DNA of 64,000 nt from Pyxidicoccus sp. MSG2 (GTDB lineage: Bacteria > Myxococcota > Myxococcia > Myxococcales > Myxococcaceae): contig NZ_JAPNKC010000001.1 in assembly GCF_026626705.1 (NCBI RefSeq), positions 7,148,001 through 7,212,000 of the forward strand, read 5' to 3'. Positions 33,954 through 42,948 of this stretch are shown piece by piece (position 1 is the stretch's first letter; every line of letters begins with the position of its first letter). The position numbers and the translations under genes were made by a program. Below the pieces are notes generated by a model that saw nothing but the letters and a program-made list of their open reading frames with translations, searched no databases and was not told the origin of the DNA.

Positions 33954-36002
33954 CTACGAGTCGATCCCCGGGTCGAGCAGGTAGCTGACTCGCACCAGGA
34001 ACTCGCGGGAGAACACGGGGAGCGGGGCGTGGCCGCCGTTGTAGGGCTGGGCGAGGCGGAAGTTGGTGCCCATCAAATTGTAGACGCCCGCGCCCAATTC
34101 CAGCCCCGGCGTGCCCACGTTCTCCGCGCTGACGAAGAGGTTGAAGAGCAATTGCGTGGGCAATTCCTCCACCGCCGAGTCCCCCGCGTCGTCCGGCGCA
34201 TCCACCGCGTAGCGCTTGCCCACGAGCACCGCGGTGGGGCTGACGGTGAGCCACGGCAGCACCTTCACGTTGCCGGCGACGGACGCCTTGTGCGTGGGCA
34301 TCGCGGTGAAGGCGTTGGAGTGCCCGGGCACCTGGTAGTCCTCCACGTCGTTGCGTCCGGACGGTGTGTAGAACGAGTAGTTCAGCGCGAGCCGGCCCCA
34401 GCCCGCCCGCAGGTGGTAGTCCAGCTCGACGCCACGGCTGCCCAGGCGCCCGAGGTTCCGGTACGCCTCCGTGTTCGACACCGCGTCGTACGAGTAGATG
34501 ATGGGGTCCGTCACGCCCATGTCGAAGACGTTGGCGCTCACCGTCTGGCCTTCACCGAGCCGCAGCGTGCCCTCCAGCTCGAACACGGTGGTGCGCTCCG
34601 GCCGGACGTCCTCGCCCAGGCTGATGTTCTCGATGCCCGGCGCGCGGAACGCGCGGCTGAAGAGCGCCTTGGCGCTGAACGGCCCGAAGGCGCGCAGCAG
34701 CACCAGCCGCGGCACGAAGGAGCCGCCGAAGGCGCTGTGATTCTCGTAGCGCGCGCCGGCCACCACGGTGGCGATGGGGTTGTCCAGGTAGGCCTCCATG
34801 AAGCCCGCCAGGTTGAGGTACGAGACGCGCTCGGCGCCCTCCTCACCGAAGGCCGTCTGCAGGCCCACGTCCGCGGGCCCTTTGAGCTGGCCCTGGTCGG
34901 ACGTCACGTCCAGGCCGCCGGTGAGCTGGAGGAAGTCCAGCGCCGCCCAACGCGCCATGGCCCGCCCGCGCAGCCGCCGCACCTGCTTCTCGTAATAGAA
35001 AGGTGACTCCTGGTTCGAGTCGCGGAAGGGCTCGGACAGGGTGAGGTTGAAGCGCGAGACGAGCTCCAACCGCTCGCTGGGACGGAACTTGTCGCTCAGC
35101 TCGGCGTGGAAGGTCTCGAACTCGGTGGGCGCCGGGGCGTCGAGCACCTCGTCGAAGGCGACGATGGTGGAGATGGTGCTGCGCTGGTACAGCACGCTGA
35201 GCTGCAAGTCCTTGTAGCCCACGCCGGCCTGCACCGTGGTGGGGTCCAGCTGGCTCTGCCCGCTCATGGTGGCCGAGTTGCCGAAGTAGTCGCGGAACTC
35301 GGCGTCGCTGCGCTGGCCCTGGCCCAGGGACGCGGAGGCGAAGAGGCTCAGGCCCGGCGCGGACTCGAAGACCTTGCGCCCGGAGACGGTGACGCTGCGG
35401 CGGCCGTTGACGGTCTCCAGCTCGCCGTAGGTGCCCGTGAGCTGCAGGTCCGTGCTGCCCTGGATGCCGCGGGTGATGACGTTGATGACGGCCAGCTCCG
35501 CGTTGCCGCCGTAGATGACCGAGCCCGGGCCGCGCACCACCTCGATGCGCTCCACCAGCTCAATCGGGAACTCGTGGCCGAGCTGCATCGTCGAGTACAG
35601 CTGCTCGTTCATCTCCTTGCCGTCGATGACGAGGAGCACCTTGCCTTCGTAGCCCCACAGGCCGCGGAAGCCGGGGCCCACCGAGCCCTGCACGTCCACG
35701 CCGAAGAAGAAGCCCGGAACCTGGAGCAGCAGGTCCATCAAGTCCCGAGCGCCGGACGCGCGAATCTCCTCCGCGTTCATCGCGGTGACGACGGCGGGGG
35801 ACTCCTGCAGCTTCGTGACGGCGAACGAGGCCACCTGACTGTGGACCTCGGGCTCCTCGCTCATCGGCGCGGCGTCCTCCGGGGGCGCGGACGGCTCCAG
35901 CTCGGATGACTCGGGGGAGGGCTCCTGCGCGAGGGCAGGGCTCGTGCACAGGAAGAGGGACAGGGCCACGGAACCGACGGACCACCAGGGGCGGACGCGC
36001 AT
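33954..36002 (-). CDS. TonB-dependent outer-membrane receptor
   Basis: This 682-residue protein has a signal peptide (to ALAQ), a short acidic Pro/Glu-rich stretch and a plug domain (SPAVVTAMNAEEIRASGARD, then LVIDGKEMN and VERIEVVRGPGSVIYGGNA). A 22-strand-type barrel follows, with the usual aromatic turns. It would import a scarce ligand such as a siderophore, vitamin or glycan across the outer membrane. The ligand is not apparent. The C-terminus ends in YLLDPGIDS rather than an aromatic residue. Confidence 0.93.
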   Translation of the reverse strand: MRVRPWWSVGSVALSLFLCTSPALAQEPSPESSELEPSAPPEDAAPMSEEPEVHSQVASFAVTKLQESPAVVTAMNAEEIRASGARDLMDLLLQVPGFFFGVDVQGSVGPGFRGLWGYEGKVLLVIDGKEMNEQLYSTMQLGHEFPIELVERIEVVRGPGSVIYGGNAELAVINVITRGIQGSTDLQLTGTYGELETVNGRRSVTVSGRKVFESAPGLSLFASASLGQGQRSDAEFRDYFGNSATMSGQSQLDPTTVQAGVGYKDLQLSVLYQRSTISTIVAFDEVLDAPAPTEFETFHAELSDKFRPSERLELVSRFNLTLSEPFRDSNQESPFYYEKQVRRLRGRAMARWAALDFLQLTGGLDVTSDQGQLKGPADVGLQTAFGEEGAERVSYLNLAGFMEAYLDNPIATVVAGARYENHSAFGGSFVPRLVLLRAFGPFSAKALFSRAFRAPGIENISLGEDVRPERTTVFELEGTLRLGEGQTVSANVFDMGVTDPIIYSYDAVSNTEAYRNLGRLGSRGVELDYHLRAGWGRLALNYSFYTPSGRNDVEDYQVPGHSNAFTAMPTHKASVAGNVKVLPWLTVSPTAVLVGKRYAVDAPDDAGDSAVEELPTQLLFNLFVSAENVGTPGLELGAGVYNLMGTNFRLAQPYNGGHAPLPVFSREFLVRVSYLLDPGIDS

Positions 36003-36073
36003 GGGAACCTCGAACGAAGGTGAGCGCCGGCCTCGGGGCCGTCGCTCGGGGGAAGTGGGGAAGGGGACAGGGA

Positions 36074-36095
36074 GCGCCGGCCTGGGAACCGGCGC
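36074..36095 (-). terminator. Hairpin after the PEGA-domain gene
   Basis: GCGCCGG and CCGGCGC pair around an 8-base loop, six bases past the stop of the PEGA-domain gene. There is no T-run. Confidence 0.55.
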
Positions 36096-36101
36096 GAGGG
36101 C

Positions 36102-37184
36102 TCAGCGAACGCGGACGGCGGTGAGGCGGTCGGGCTCGACTTCGACGGTCAGCTTGCGCTTCACCACGCCGTTGACGCGGACCTCCACGCGGGCGGGCCC
36201 GGCCGGAAGGCCCTGCGCCGTGAGGGGTGGGAAGCCATAGGGACGGTTGTTGATCCACACCTCGCCGTAGAGCGAGGGCGACGTGACGTCGAGTCCGCCC
36301 TTCCCCGTCGCGGTGCGGGCCACCGTGGTGGTCGCCGCGGGCGCGGCGGGCTCGGTGCCGGACGCGGGCCGCGCGACCGCCGCCGCGGGACTCGTGGGCA
36401 CCGGAGCCGCCGTCACCGGCTGCGGCACGGGAGCGGGAGCGGGAGCGGGGCGGGACGGCGGAGGAGCCAGCTCGGCGGTGAGGTCCTTGTTGATGGAGTG
36501 GACATCATCCTCGCCCAACTCCACCGTCTCCTCGGCCAGCCGGCGCTCTCCCTGCGCGAGCGTCACGCGGTACGTCCCCGCGCGCAGCGGAATGCGCGCG
36601 GGCGTGAGGTCCACCGTCTTCCCATCCACCAGCACCATCAACCCCGGCGGCGTGGACGTCACCAGCAGCAGCCCGTTCCGGGGCTCCTCGGCTGCCGCGG
36701 CGGGCTCCTCGCGAGGCTGCGTGCGCGACGCCACCCGGACGGGCCGCGCCTTCGGCTCCTTGCGCGTCGGCGCGGTGGGCTCACGCACGGCCCGGGTCCG
36801 GTCGCCGCGCGTGCGGCCCTGCTCGCGGGTCCACAGGTCCGCGGCGATGCGCAGCAGCTCCACCAGGTCGCCCTTGTCCTCCTTGCGAAGCCGCAGCGCC
36901 TCGGTGAACTCGGCCACGGCCGTCTCGTAGTCGCGGTCCTCCAGCGCGGCCAGGCCCGCGGCGCGCCGGGCCCGCGCGAGGCCGGAGTTCGCGTCCTCCT
37001 CGGGAGCAGGCGTCGGCGCCGGCGCGACGGAGGCCACCGTCACCGGAGCGGGTGGCTTGGGCGCCTCGGCGACGGCGGGCGCAACGGGGCTCGCGGCGCG
37101 GCGGCTTCGCAGCACGCTGTAGCCCACGCCATTCGCGGCGACGGTGCCCAGCAGGATGACGGCAATCCAGGTCGACTGTTTCAT
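36102..37184 (-). CDS. Membrane-anchored PEGA-domain protein
   Basis: This 360-residue protein has an N-terminal membrane segment (TWIAVILLGTVAANGVGYSVL), a Pro/Ala spacer, a short TPR-like helical pair (AALEDRDYETAVAEFTEAL) and two PEGA domains, one near 185-235 (LLLVTSTPPGLMVLVDGK) and one at the end (LDVTSPSLYGEVWINNRPYG). PEGA domains are small surface beta-sandwiches often linked to kinases. It follows the Ser/Thr kinase gene by about 57 bases, so the two may act together. Ligand unknown. Confidence 0.88.
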   Translation of the reverse strand: MKQSTWIAVILLGTVAANGVGYSVLRSRRAASPVAPAVAEAPKPPAPVTVASVAPAPTPAPEEDANSGLARARRAAGLAALEDRDYETAVAEFTEALRLRKEDKGDLVELLRIAADLWTREQGRTRGDRTRAVREPTAPTRKEPKARPVRVASRTQPREEPAAAAEEPRNGLLLVTSTPPGLMVLVDGKTVDLTPARIPLRAGTYRVTLAQGERRLAEETVELGEDDVHSINKDLTAELAPPPSRPAPAPAPVPQPVTAAPVPTSPAAAVARPASGTEPAAPAATTTVARTATGKGGLDVTSPSLYGEVWINNRPYGFPPLTAQGLPAGPARVEVRVNGVVKRKLTVEVEPDRLTAVRVR

Positions 37185-37241
37185 CGGTGTCTCACTGCGG
37201 CGCGAGGGAGCGGAGGGACCGCCCCGTCAGGCCGCGGCCGC

Positions 37242-38417
37242 TCAGGCGGCGAAGTACCAGAACAACGCGGAGCCAATCGCGGAGACCCCCGCCGCCACCG
37301 CGATGGCCCATGGAAATCCCGCCGCGCCTCCCTGCGTCTGCGCCGGAGCCGCTCCACTCGGGGTGAGCGCGAGCATGTCGGTGCTCTCTCCGACGGGAGG
37401 AGCGGGCTTCGCGCTGGGCGAGCCGCTCGGGGTGCGGGTGGTCGCGGAGCCGAACGCGGGCAGCGCCGTGGGCATCTGCCCCGACGGGTCCGGCGGGCAC
37501 AGCTTCGTCACCAGCATGGCCAACTCGCGCCCGCCCGACGTCCAGTGCTGCGAGGAGCGGAACCGCTCCAGGTCCACGTGCAGCTCGCGCGCGCTCTGGT
37601 ACCTCGCGTCCGGGTTCTTCTGCAGCAGCTTGAGGAGGATGGCCTCCAGGCCGGGCGGGAAGTCCGGTTGGGCTTCCGACGGCGGGGGCACGTGCGCCTG
37701 GGAGGTGGCGACGATGGTCGCCTCCACCGTGTCGCGCTTGAACAGGCGCTTCCCGGTGGAGGCCTCGTAGAGGACGATGCCGAGCGAGTACAGGTCGGAG
37801 CGGTGGTCCAGCTCCCGGTTCGTAATCTGCTCCGGCGACATGTACGGGTACTTCCCCTTCACCACGCCAGCGACGGTGCGCTCCATGTTGACGGAGCTCT
37901 TCACGATGCCGAAGTCGGCCAGCTTGACGATGCCGTCGCGCGACACCAGCACGTTGCCGGGCGTGATGTCCCGGTGCACCAGCTTGAGCGGCGTGCCGTC
38001 CGGCAGCGTCTTCGCGTGCGCGTACGAGAGCGCGTCGGAGATGGCCAGCCCCACGTCCACCGCCACCCGCGGCCCCAGCGGGAAGGCGCTCTTCCACGCA
38101 TGGCGCAGCACCCGGTCCAGGGACTGGCCCTGAATCCACTCCATGGCCAGGTAGTACTGCCCGTCGATTTTGCCGAAGTCGAACACCTGGACGATGTTCG
38201 GGTGCGTCAGCAGCGCGGCGACCTTCGCCTCGTCGGCGAACATCCGGCTGAAGGCGTCCAGGTTCGCGTATTCCGGAAGGATGCGCTTGATGACGCACGG
38301 CTTGGAGAAGCCGTCCGGCCCGTCGATGGACGCCAGCAGCAGGTGCGCCATGCCTCCAGACGCGAGCTGCTGGAGAATCCGGTATTTACCGAAATACGCC
38401 TCTCCTGTGTCCACCAC
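37242..38417 (-). CDS. Transmembrane Ser/Thr protein kinase
   Basis: The kinase starts near VVDTGEAYFGKYRILQQLASGGMA. I choose GTG 38417 because TGAGG lies just upstream; GTG 38414 is nearly equal and no ATG is suitable. Kinase motifs are complete: IKR in PCVIKRILPE, HRDITPGN, ADFGIVKS and APE-like SPEQI. An extracytoplasmic spacer rich in Ser/Pro leads to a single C-terminal membrane segment (AIAVAAGVSAIGSALFWYFAA). The protein has about 391 residues. It lies upstream of the PEGA gene on the same strand. Confidence 0.88.
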   Translation of the reverse strand: MVDTGEAYFGKYRILQQLASGGMAHLLLASIDGPDGFSKPCVIKRILPEYANLDAFSRMFADEAKVAALLTHPNIVQVFDFGKIDGQYYLAMEWIQGQSLDRVLRHAWKSAFPLGPRVAVDVGLAISDALSYAHAKTLPDGTPLKLVHRDITPGNVLVSRDGIVKLADFGIVKSSVNMERTVAGVVKGKYPYMSPEQITNRELDHRSDLYSLGIVLYEASTGKRLFKRDTVEATIVATSQAHVPPPSEAQPDFPPGLEAILLKLLQKNPDARYQSARELHVDLERFRSSQHWTSGGRELAMLVTKLCPPDPSGQMPTALPAFGSATTRTPSGSPSAKPAPPVGESTDMLALTPSGAAPAQTQGGAAGFPWAIAVAAGVSAIGSALFWYFAA

Positions 38418-38464
38418 GTGCCTCAAGCTTTGCTGGAAAAAGAGGAACGTACTGGAGAGTTGGC

Positions 38465-38494
38465 CTACCCCACAAGTTTGCGACCTTGTGTCAA
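38465..38494 (-). promoter_or_regulatory. Possible promoter of the kinase gene
   Basis: On the minus strand TTGACA (38489-38494) is a perfect -35 box. The best -10 at 18 bases is GGGTAG, which is poor. The site lies about 48 bases before the kinase start. Confidence 0.3.
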
Positions 38495-38530
38495 TGAGAT
38501 TTGAACACCGAGGGTATAGGGCGCCCGGGC

Positions 38531-39331
38531 TCAGCTCGGCTTGCGCGGCTTGCGGCGGGCCTTGCGGTGCTGCTTCTTGGGCGGGGGCTCCGTCACCTCG
38601 GCGAAGCGCGCGCCGGTGATGCCCGCGTGCTCGAGGGCTTCCTTGATGCCCTCGGAGACGATGAGGCTCACCGGCCAGCCCCAGGAGCGGAGGACGCGGG
38701 CGCCCTCCGTCTTCTCGGGGTCGATTCTCAGGCCGCGCACGGTGCGGTAGTGGCCCACGCGCTCGGGCCACCCGTCCTCGGGCGTGTAGCGGTGGACCTC
38801 CCCGCACTTGCGGTCGTCGATGCAGCGCACCAGCCGGGTGGCGACGAGGATGAAGTACGGCTCGTCACAGTCCTCCACCTCCACGGGTAGGAGCTGCACG
38901 TCGTCAGGCGCCAGCTCGCGGAAGATGGAGGCCACCCGCGCATGCACCACCGGCGTGAGGCCGGCGCCGGCGAGGGAGAAGTCGAGCGGGGGGCCCGGGG
39001 GCTGGACGCTGGAGCGCAGCTTGCCCAGGCCCCGCACCGGTGTGCCGGAGGTGAACAGCCAGACCGAGTCCACCTTCTTCTTCCGCTCCAGGGAGACGGG
39101 GTCCCCCAGCTCGCGCCGGCCAGGGGCGCGGAAGTCGTCGTGCAAATCGTAGTAGCGCACGGGCCGGGCCGTCCGGGAGGGGGCCCGGCGAGCGGCCGAC
39201 TGTCGGCGGGAGGGTGCCTCGGGAGACACCTCGTCCGGAGTCTCCCACAGGGTTTCGGCACGGGGGCCGTCAGCCTGTCTCGGGGAGCGTCGCGCCAGTA
39301 GGCGAAGCGCCTCGGTGAACCGCCTGAACAT
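38531..39331 (-). CDS. Imm11 (DUF1629)-like immunity protein, no toxin partner seen
   Basis: This 266-residue protein has a basic N-terminus. The body has YYDLHDDFRAPGRRELGDP near 80 and ends with SEGIKEALEHAGITGARF, both typical of Imm11/DUF1629 proteins found beside polymorphic toxins. It carries a Lys/Arg-rich tail (KKQHRKARRKPRKP). No toxin gene lies next to it; its neighbours are a kinase and a phosphoesterase. Orphan immunity genes are common in myxobacteria and can protect against strangers. The family call is by eye. Confidence 0.65.
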   Translation of the reverse strand: MFRRFTEALRLLARRSPRQADGPRAETLWETPDEVSPEAPSRRQSAARRAPSRTARPVRYYDLHDDFRAPGRRELGDPVSLERKKKVDSVWLFTSGTPVRGLGKLRSSVQPPGPPLDFSLAGAGLTPVVHARVASIFRELAPDDVQLLPVEVEDCDEPYFILVATRLVRCIDDRKCGEVHRYTPEDGWPERVGHYRTVRGLRIDPEKTEGARVLRSWGWPVSLIVSEGIKEALEHAGITGARFAEVTEPPPKKQHRKARRKPRKPS

Positions 39332-39409
39332 CCCCCGATTTTACCCTCTCCCCGCCAGGGAGGGAGCACGTCGCGCGCGCCGCCCCGGCTCCCCTGCCTC
39401 CTCCCCGGG

Positions 39410-40117
39410 CTACCAGGAGGTGTGCAGGGAGTAACCCGCGGTGCGGGTGTCCAGGCTGAGGAAGGAGAACTGGCCCTCCGAGCACGTGCCACTGTTGAGG
39501 AACAGGCGGCTGCCGTGCTCCACGCGCATGCCCAGGTGGGTGTGGCCGGTGACGACGATGTCCGCGCCGCTGTCGTTGGCGCGCGCCAGGGCCCACTGCT
39601 GGAAGGTGCAGCGCGCCGGGTCCGGCAGGGCGTGGGTCAGCCGCGCGTCCAGCGCCTGGAACATGCGGAACATGGCCCGCAGTCGCATCCGCCGAAGCCA
39701 GGCACCCGCCCACACCGCCGCCTCGGACAGGAAGCGCGCCTTGCGGATGACCCAGTCGTGGTGATGCCCGTGGGTGAACAGCATCCTCACCCCGTCGGCC
39801 TCCAGGACGAGCTGCTCGGGCGCGCCGAGCAGCGTGCCGGCCACGAGGTCATGGTTGCCGTGGATGTAGTGGTACTGGGGCCGCGCGAAGCGCTCGACGA
39901 TGTCGGGGTGCGCCGCGCGGGCGGCGGCCAGCTCGGCCACCTGCCTCCCCGGCGTCCGCGAGGTGAGTGTCTCGAAGACGTCACCCAGCAGGACGATGCG
40001 CTCGAAGTTGCTCTCCAGGAAGCGCAGGAAGCGCAGGAAGCCGGAGTCGTCGTGCCCGAAGTGGTCCGCGGAATCTCTCCGCCCGAGGTGCAGGTCCGAA
40101 ATCACCGCGATGCGCAT
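39410..40117 (-). CDS. Calcineurin-like metallophosphoesterase
   Basis: This 235-residue protein has the ordered metal motifs DLHLG (14 residues after start), GDVFE, GNHD, FTHGHHHD and GHTHLG. It is the length and order of the UDP-2,3-diacylglucosamine or small phosphoesterase group. ATG 40117 has GAGGAGACC upstream. It is cytoplasmic. The substrate is unknown. The divergent DUF5916 gene starts about 90 bases to the right. Confidence 0.93.
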   Translation of the reverse strand: MRIAVISDLHLGRRDSADHFGHDDSGFLRFLRFLESNFERIVLLGDVFETLTSRTPGRQVAELAAARAAHPDIVERFARPQYHYIHGNHDLVAGTLLGAPEQLVLEADGVRMLFTHGHHHDWVIRKARFLSEAAVWAGAWLRRMRLRAMFRMFQALDARLTHALPDPARCTFQQWALARANDSGADIVVTGHTHLGMRVEHGSRLFLNSGTCSEGQFSFLSLDTRTAGYSLHTSW

Positions 40118-40207
40118 GAGGTCTCCTCGCTCCTTTCGTGGGTAACGCGCTCGGGAATTTCCAACCACGTGACTCTGGCGGGCGGGTGTGTACCGTGTGC
40201 CATTTGC

Positions 40208-42847
40208 ATGAATCTTCGTGTCGTCCCGTTCACGCTCTGCATGCTGCTCCTGGGGGCCTCGCTGGCTCATGCCCAGGTGCCGGGGCCTCGCCGGAAGATG
40301 GCGGCGGTGCGCGTGGAGCAGCCGCCCACGTTGGACGGCGTGCTGGACGACGAGGCCTGGAAGCAGGCCACCTTCACCACCGACCTCATCCAGAAGGAGC
40401 CGGACCAGGGTCTCCCCGCCACCCTGCGCACGGAGGTCGCATTCGTCTACGACGAAGACGCGCTCTATGTCGGCGCTCGGATGTTCAGCGACTCGCCAGC
40501 GGACATCGAGGCGGTGATGACGCGCCGGGACGAGAGCGGCGTGGCGGAGCGGCTCATCGTCTCGCTCGACACCTGGCATGACCGGCGCACGGCCTACAGC
40601 TTCGCGGTGACGGCCGCGGGCCAGCGCGTGGACTGGTTCCACCCGGTGGACAGCGAGTACGAGCGCGACTTCTCCTTCAACCCGGTGTGGCAGGCGCGCA
40701 CCCGACTGACGGGCGAGGGCTGGGTCGCGGAGCTGCGGATTCCCTTCTCCCAGCTGCGCTTCAACGACGGGGACGAGCAGGTGTGGGGGCTCAACCTCAA
40801 CCGCTACGTGCCGCGCCGCAACGAGGACGACTTCTGGGTGGCCGTCCCGCGCCACGTCACCGGCTGGTCCTCGTGGTTCGGTGACTTGACGGGCGTGCGC
40901 GGCGTGCGGCCCTCGCGCCGGCTGGAGCTGCTGCCGTACGTGGCGGGGGACTGGCAGGTGAACTCCGGGCGCAACCCGCGCGCGGGCACCCCGTTCGACG
41001 CGCGTCGCGACTATGCGGGCAGTGTGGGCGGCGACGCGAAGGTGGGCCTGGGCCCCAACCTCACGCTGGACGCCACGGTGAACCCGGACTTCGGCCAGTT
41101 GGAAGCGGACCCGGCGGTGGTGAACCTGAGCGCCTTCGAGACCTTCTTCGAGGAGCGCCGGCCCTTCTTCACGGAGGGCAGCCAGCTCTTCACGGGCAAC
41201 GGCCCCGCGTACTTCTACTCGCGCCGCATCGGCGCCTCGCCGCGCCTGCTCGTCGACCTCCAGTCCCAGCGGGACTACGTGGAGGCGCCCCGGGCAAGCA
41301 CGCTGTGGGGCGCGGGGAAGCTCACCGGGCGGCTGGCGTCGGGCATGTCCGTGGGGGCGCTGGCGGCCGTCACCGGCCACAGCTTCGCGGACGTCTACGA
41401 CTTCGACACGTCGGAGGAGGGCCGGGTGAAGCTGGAGCCCTTCACCGGCTACGGCGTGGTGCGCGTGCAGCAGGAACTGGGCGAGGGCTCGGTGGTGGGG
41501 GCGATGCTGACGGGCGTGAACCGCTCGCTGACGTCCTCGGGCCAGGGCGCGAGCCTCGCCTTCAACCTGCCCCAGCAGGCGTACACGGCGGGCGCGGATG
41601 CGTCGTTCCGGCTGGGGCCGGGCGGCGAGTACGCGCTCACCGCGTACGCGGGTGGCAGCTACGTGAGCGGCACGCGCGAGGCCATGGTGCGGCTGCAGCG
41701 CTCCAGCGCGCGCTACTACCAGCGGCCGGACCAGTCCTATGCGGTGTTGAATCCGGAGGCCACGTCGCTGTCGGGCTACACCGCGGGCGCGGCGTTGGAG
41801 CGGGTGAGCGGGCGCAACTGGCTGTGGCGCGTGCGCGGCTACGCGGAGTCCCCGGGCTTCGAAATCAACGACGTGGGCCGGCTCCAGTCGGCGGATGACC
41901 TGGACGCGGAGCTGAGCCTCACGTACCGGGACACGGACCCGGGCCGGTGGCTGCGAGGCCTGGAGGCGACGCTGTCGCTGTACAACGACTGGAACTACGG
42001 CGGGGTGCGCCAGGCCACCAGCCTGTCCTCGACGGTGGAGGCCACGCTGCCCAACTTCTGGACGGCGGAGGTGACGGCCACGTACCTGCCGCGCGCGCTG
42101 TCGGACGTGCTGACGCGCGGCGGGCCGCTGATGCAGACGGGGCAGGGCGTGGACGTCATCGCCGAGCTGTCCAACGCCTTCAGCGCGACGACGCGCTGGA
42201 GCCTCGAGGGGAAGGCGTGGCGCTACGAGACGGGCAGCCATGGCTACACGGTGGGCGGCAGCCTGGGCGTGCAGCCCACGCGACGGCTGCGCCTGGCGGT
42301 GGAGCCGGGCCTGTCCCACTACACGGAGGAGCCGCAGTACGTGGCCACGGTGGCTGGCGGGCGGCCGGAGACGTATGGCTCACGCTACGTCTTCGGCGCG
42401 GTGGAGCGGCGCGAGCTGTTCGCGCGGCTGCGCGTGGACTTCTTCGTCACCCCGGACCTGAGCGTGGAGCTGTACGCGGAGCCCTTCGCGTCCAGCGGGC
42501 GCTACAGCCGTTTCGGTGAGCTGCTCCAGGCTCAGGGACGCGCGCTGCTCTACTATGGCGATGAGAATGTCACGCGCGAGGCGGGACGGCTGAGGGTGGT
42601 GGACCCCGCCGGGACGGCCTTCGAGGTGGACGACCCGGACTTCAACCTCCGCTCGCTGCGCAGCAACCTGGTGGTGCGCTGGGAGTTCCGTCCGGGCAGC
42701 ACGCTCTTCTTCGTGTGGCAGCAGGACCGCTCCAACGAGCAGGCCCTGGGGAGCGTGCTGGAGCCGGACGCGCTGGGCAACAGCTTCTCCGCGCCGGGCA
42801 GCCACACCTTCGCGGTGAAGCTGGCCTGGTGGCTGCCGGTGAACTGA
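40208..42847 (+). CDS. DUF5916 outer-membrane protein with CBM9-like N-terminal domain
   Basis: From ATG 40208 the protein has 879 residues: a signal peptide (to AHAQ), then a family 9-like carbohydrate-binding domain (PTLDGVLDDEAWKQA, FVYDEDALYVGARM, AYSFAVTAAGQRVD), then DUF5916, predicted to be a beta-barrel (long alternating strands with YSRFGE and aromatic ends). Conserved FNPVWQARTRL and PDFGQLEADPAVVNLSAFE are family hallmarks. Its role in the outer membrane is unknown; it may bind or move a glycan. Confidence 0.93.
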   Translation: MNLRVVPFTLCMLLLGASLAHAQVPGPRRKMAAVRVEQPPTLDGVLDDEAWKQATFTTDLIQKEPDQGLPATLRTEVAFVYDEDALYVGARMFSDSPADIEAVMTRRDESGVAERLIVSLDTWHDRRTAYSFAVTAAGQRVDWFHPVDSEYERDFSFNPVWQARTRLTGEGWVAELRIPFSQLRFNDGDEQVWGLNLNRYVPRRNEDDFWVAVPRHVTGWSSWFGDLTGVRGVRPSRRLELLPYVAGDWQVNSGRNPRAGTPFDARRDYAGSVGGDAKVGLGPNLTLDATVNPDFGQLEADPAVVNLSAFETFFEERRPFFTEGSQLFTGNGPAYFYSRRIGASPRLLVDLQSQRDYVEAPRASTLWGAGKLTGRLASGMSVGALAAVTGHSFADVYDFDTSEEGRVKLEPFTGYGVVRVQQELGEGSVVGAMLTGVNRSLTSSGQGASLAFNLPQQAYTAGADASFRLGPGGEYALTAYAGGSYVSGTREAMVRLQRSSARYYQRPDQSYAVLNPEATSLSGYTAGAALERVSGRNWLWRVRGYAESPGFEINDVGRLQSADDLDAELSLTYRDTDPGRWLRGLEATLSLYNDWNYGGVRQATSLSSTVEATLPNFWTAEVTATYLPRALSDVLTRGGPLMQTGQGVDVIAELSNAFSATTRWSLEGKAWRYETGSHGYTVGGSLGVQPTRRLRLAVEPGLSHYTEEPQYVATVAGGRPETYGSRYVFGAVERRELFARLRVDFFVTPDLSVELYAEPFASSGRYSRFGELLQAQGRALLYYGDENVTREAGRLRVVDPAGTAFEVDDPDFNLRSLRSNLVVRWEFRPGSTLFFVWQQDRSNEQALGSVLEPDALGNSFSAPGSHTFAVKLAWWLPVN

Positions 42848-42948
42848 CGCCGTCGCGGCTCCCTCAGGGAGCGGTGGGCCTATCCCCGGTGAAGCGACCT
42901 GCTCTACCGTTCGGCGTGCGCTCCGCAACTGTTCCAGGAGAGAACGCC

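Noticed and set aside
39422..40207. Plus-strand extension upstream of the DUF5916 protein
   Set aside because: It runs opposite the metallophosphoesterase gene; the signal peptide places the true start at 40208.
40118..42319. Minus-strand extension of the phosphoesterase over the DUF5916 gene
   Set aside because: The phosphoesterase motif DLHLG begins right after ATG 40117; the upstream part is an antisense shadow.
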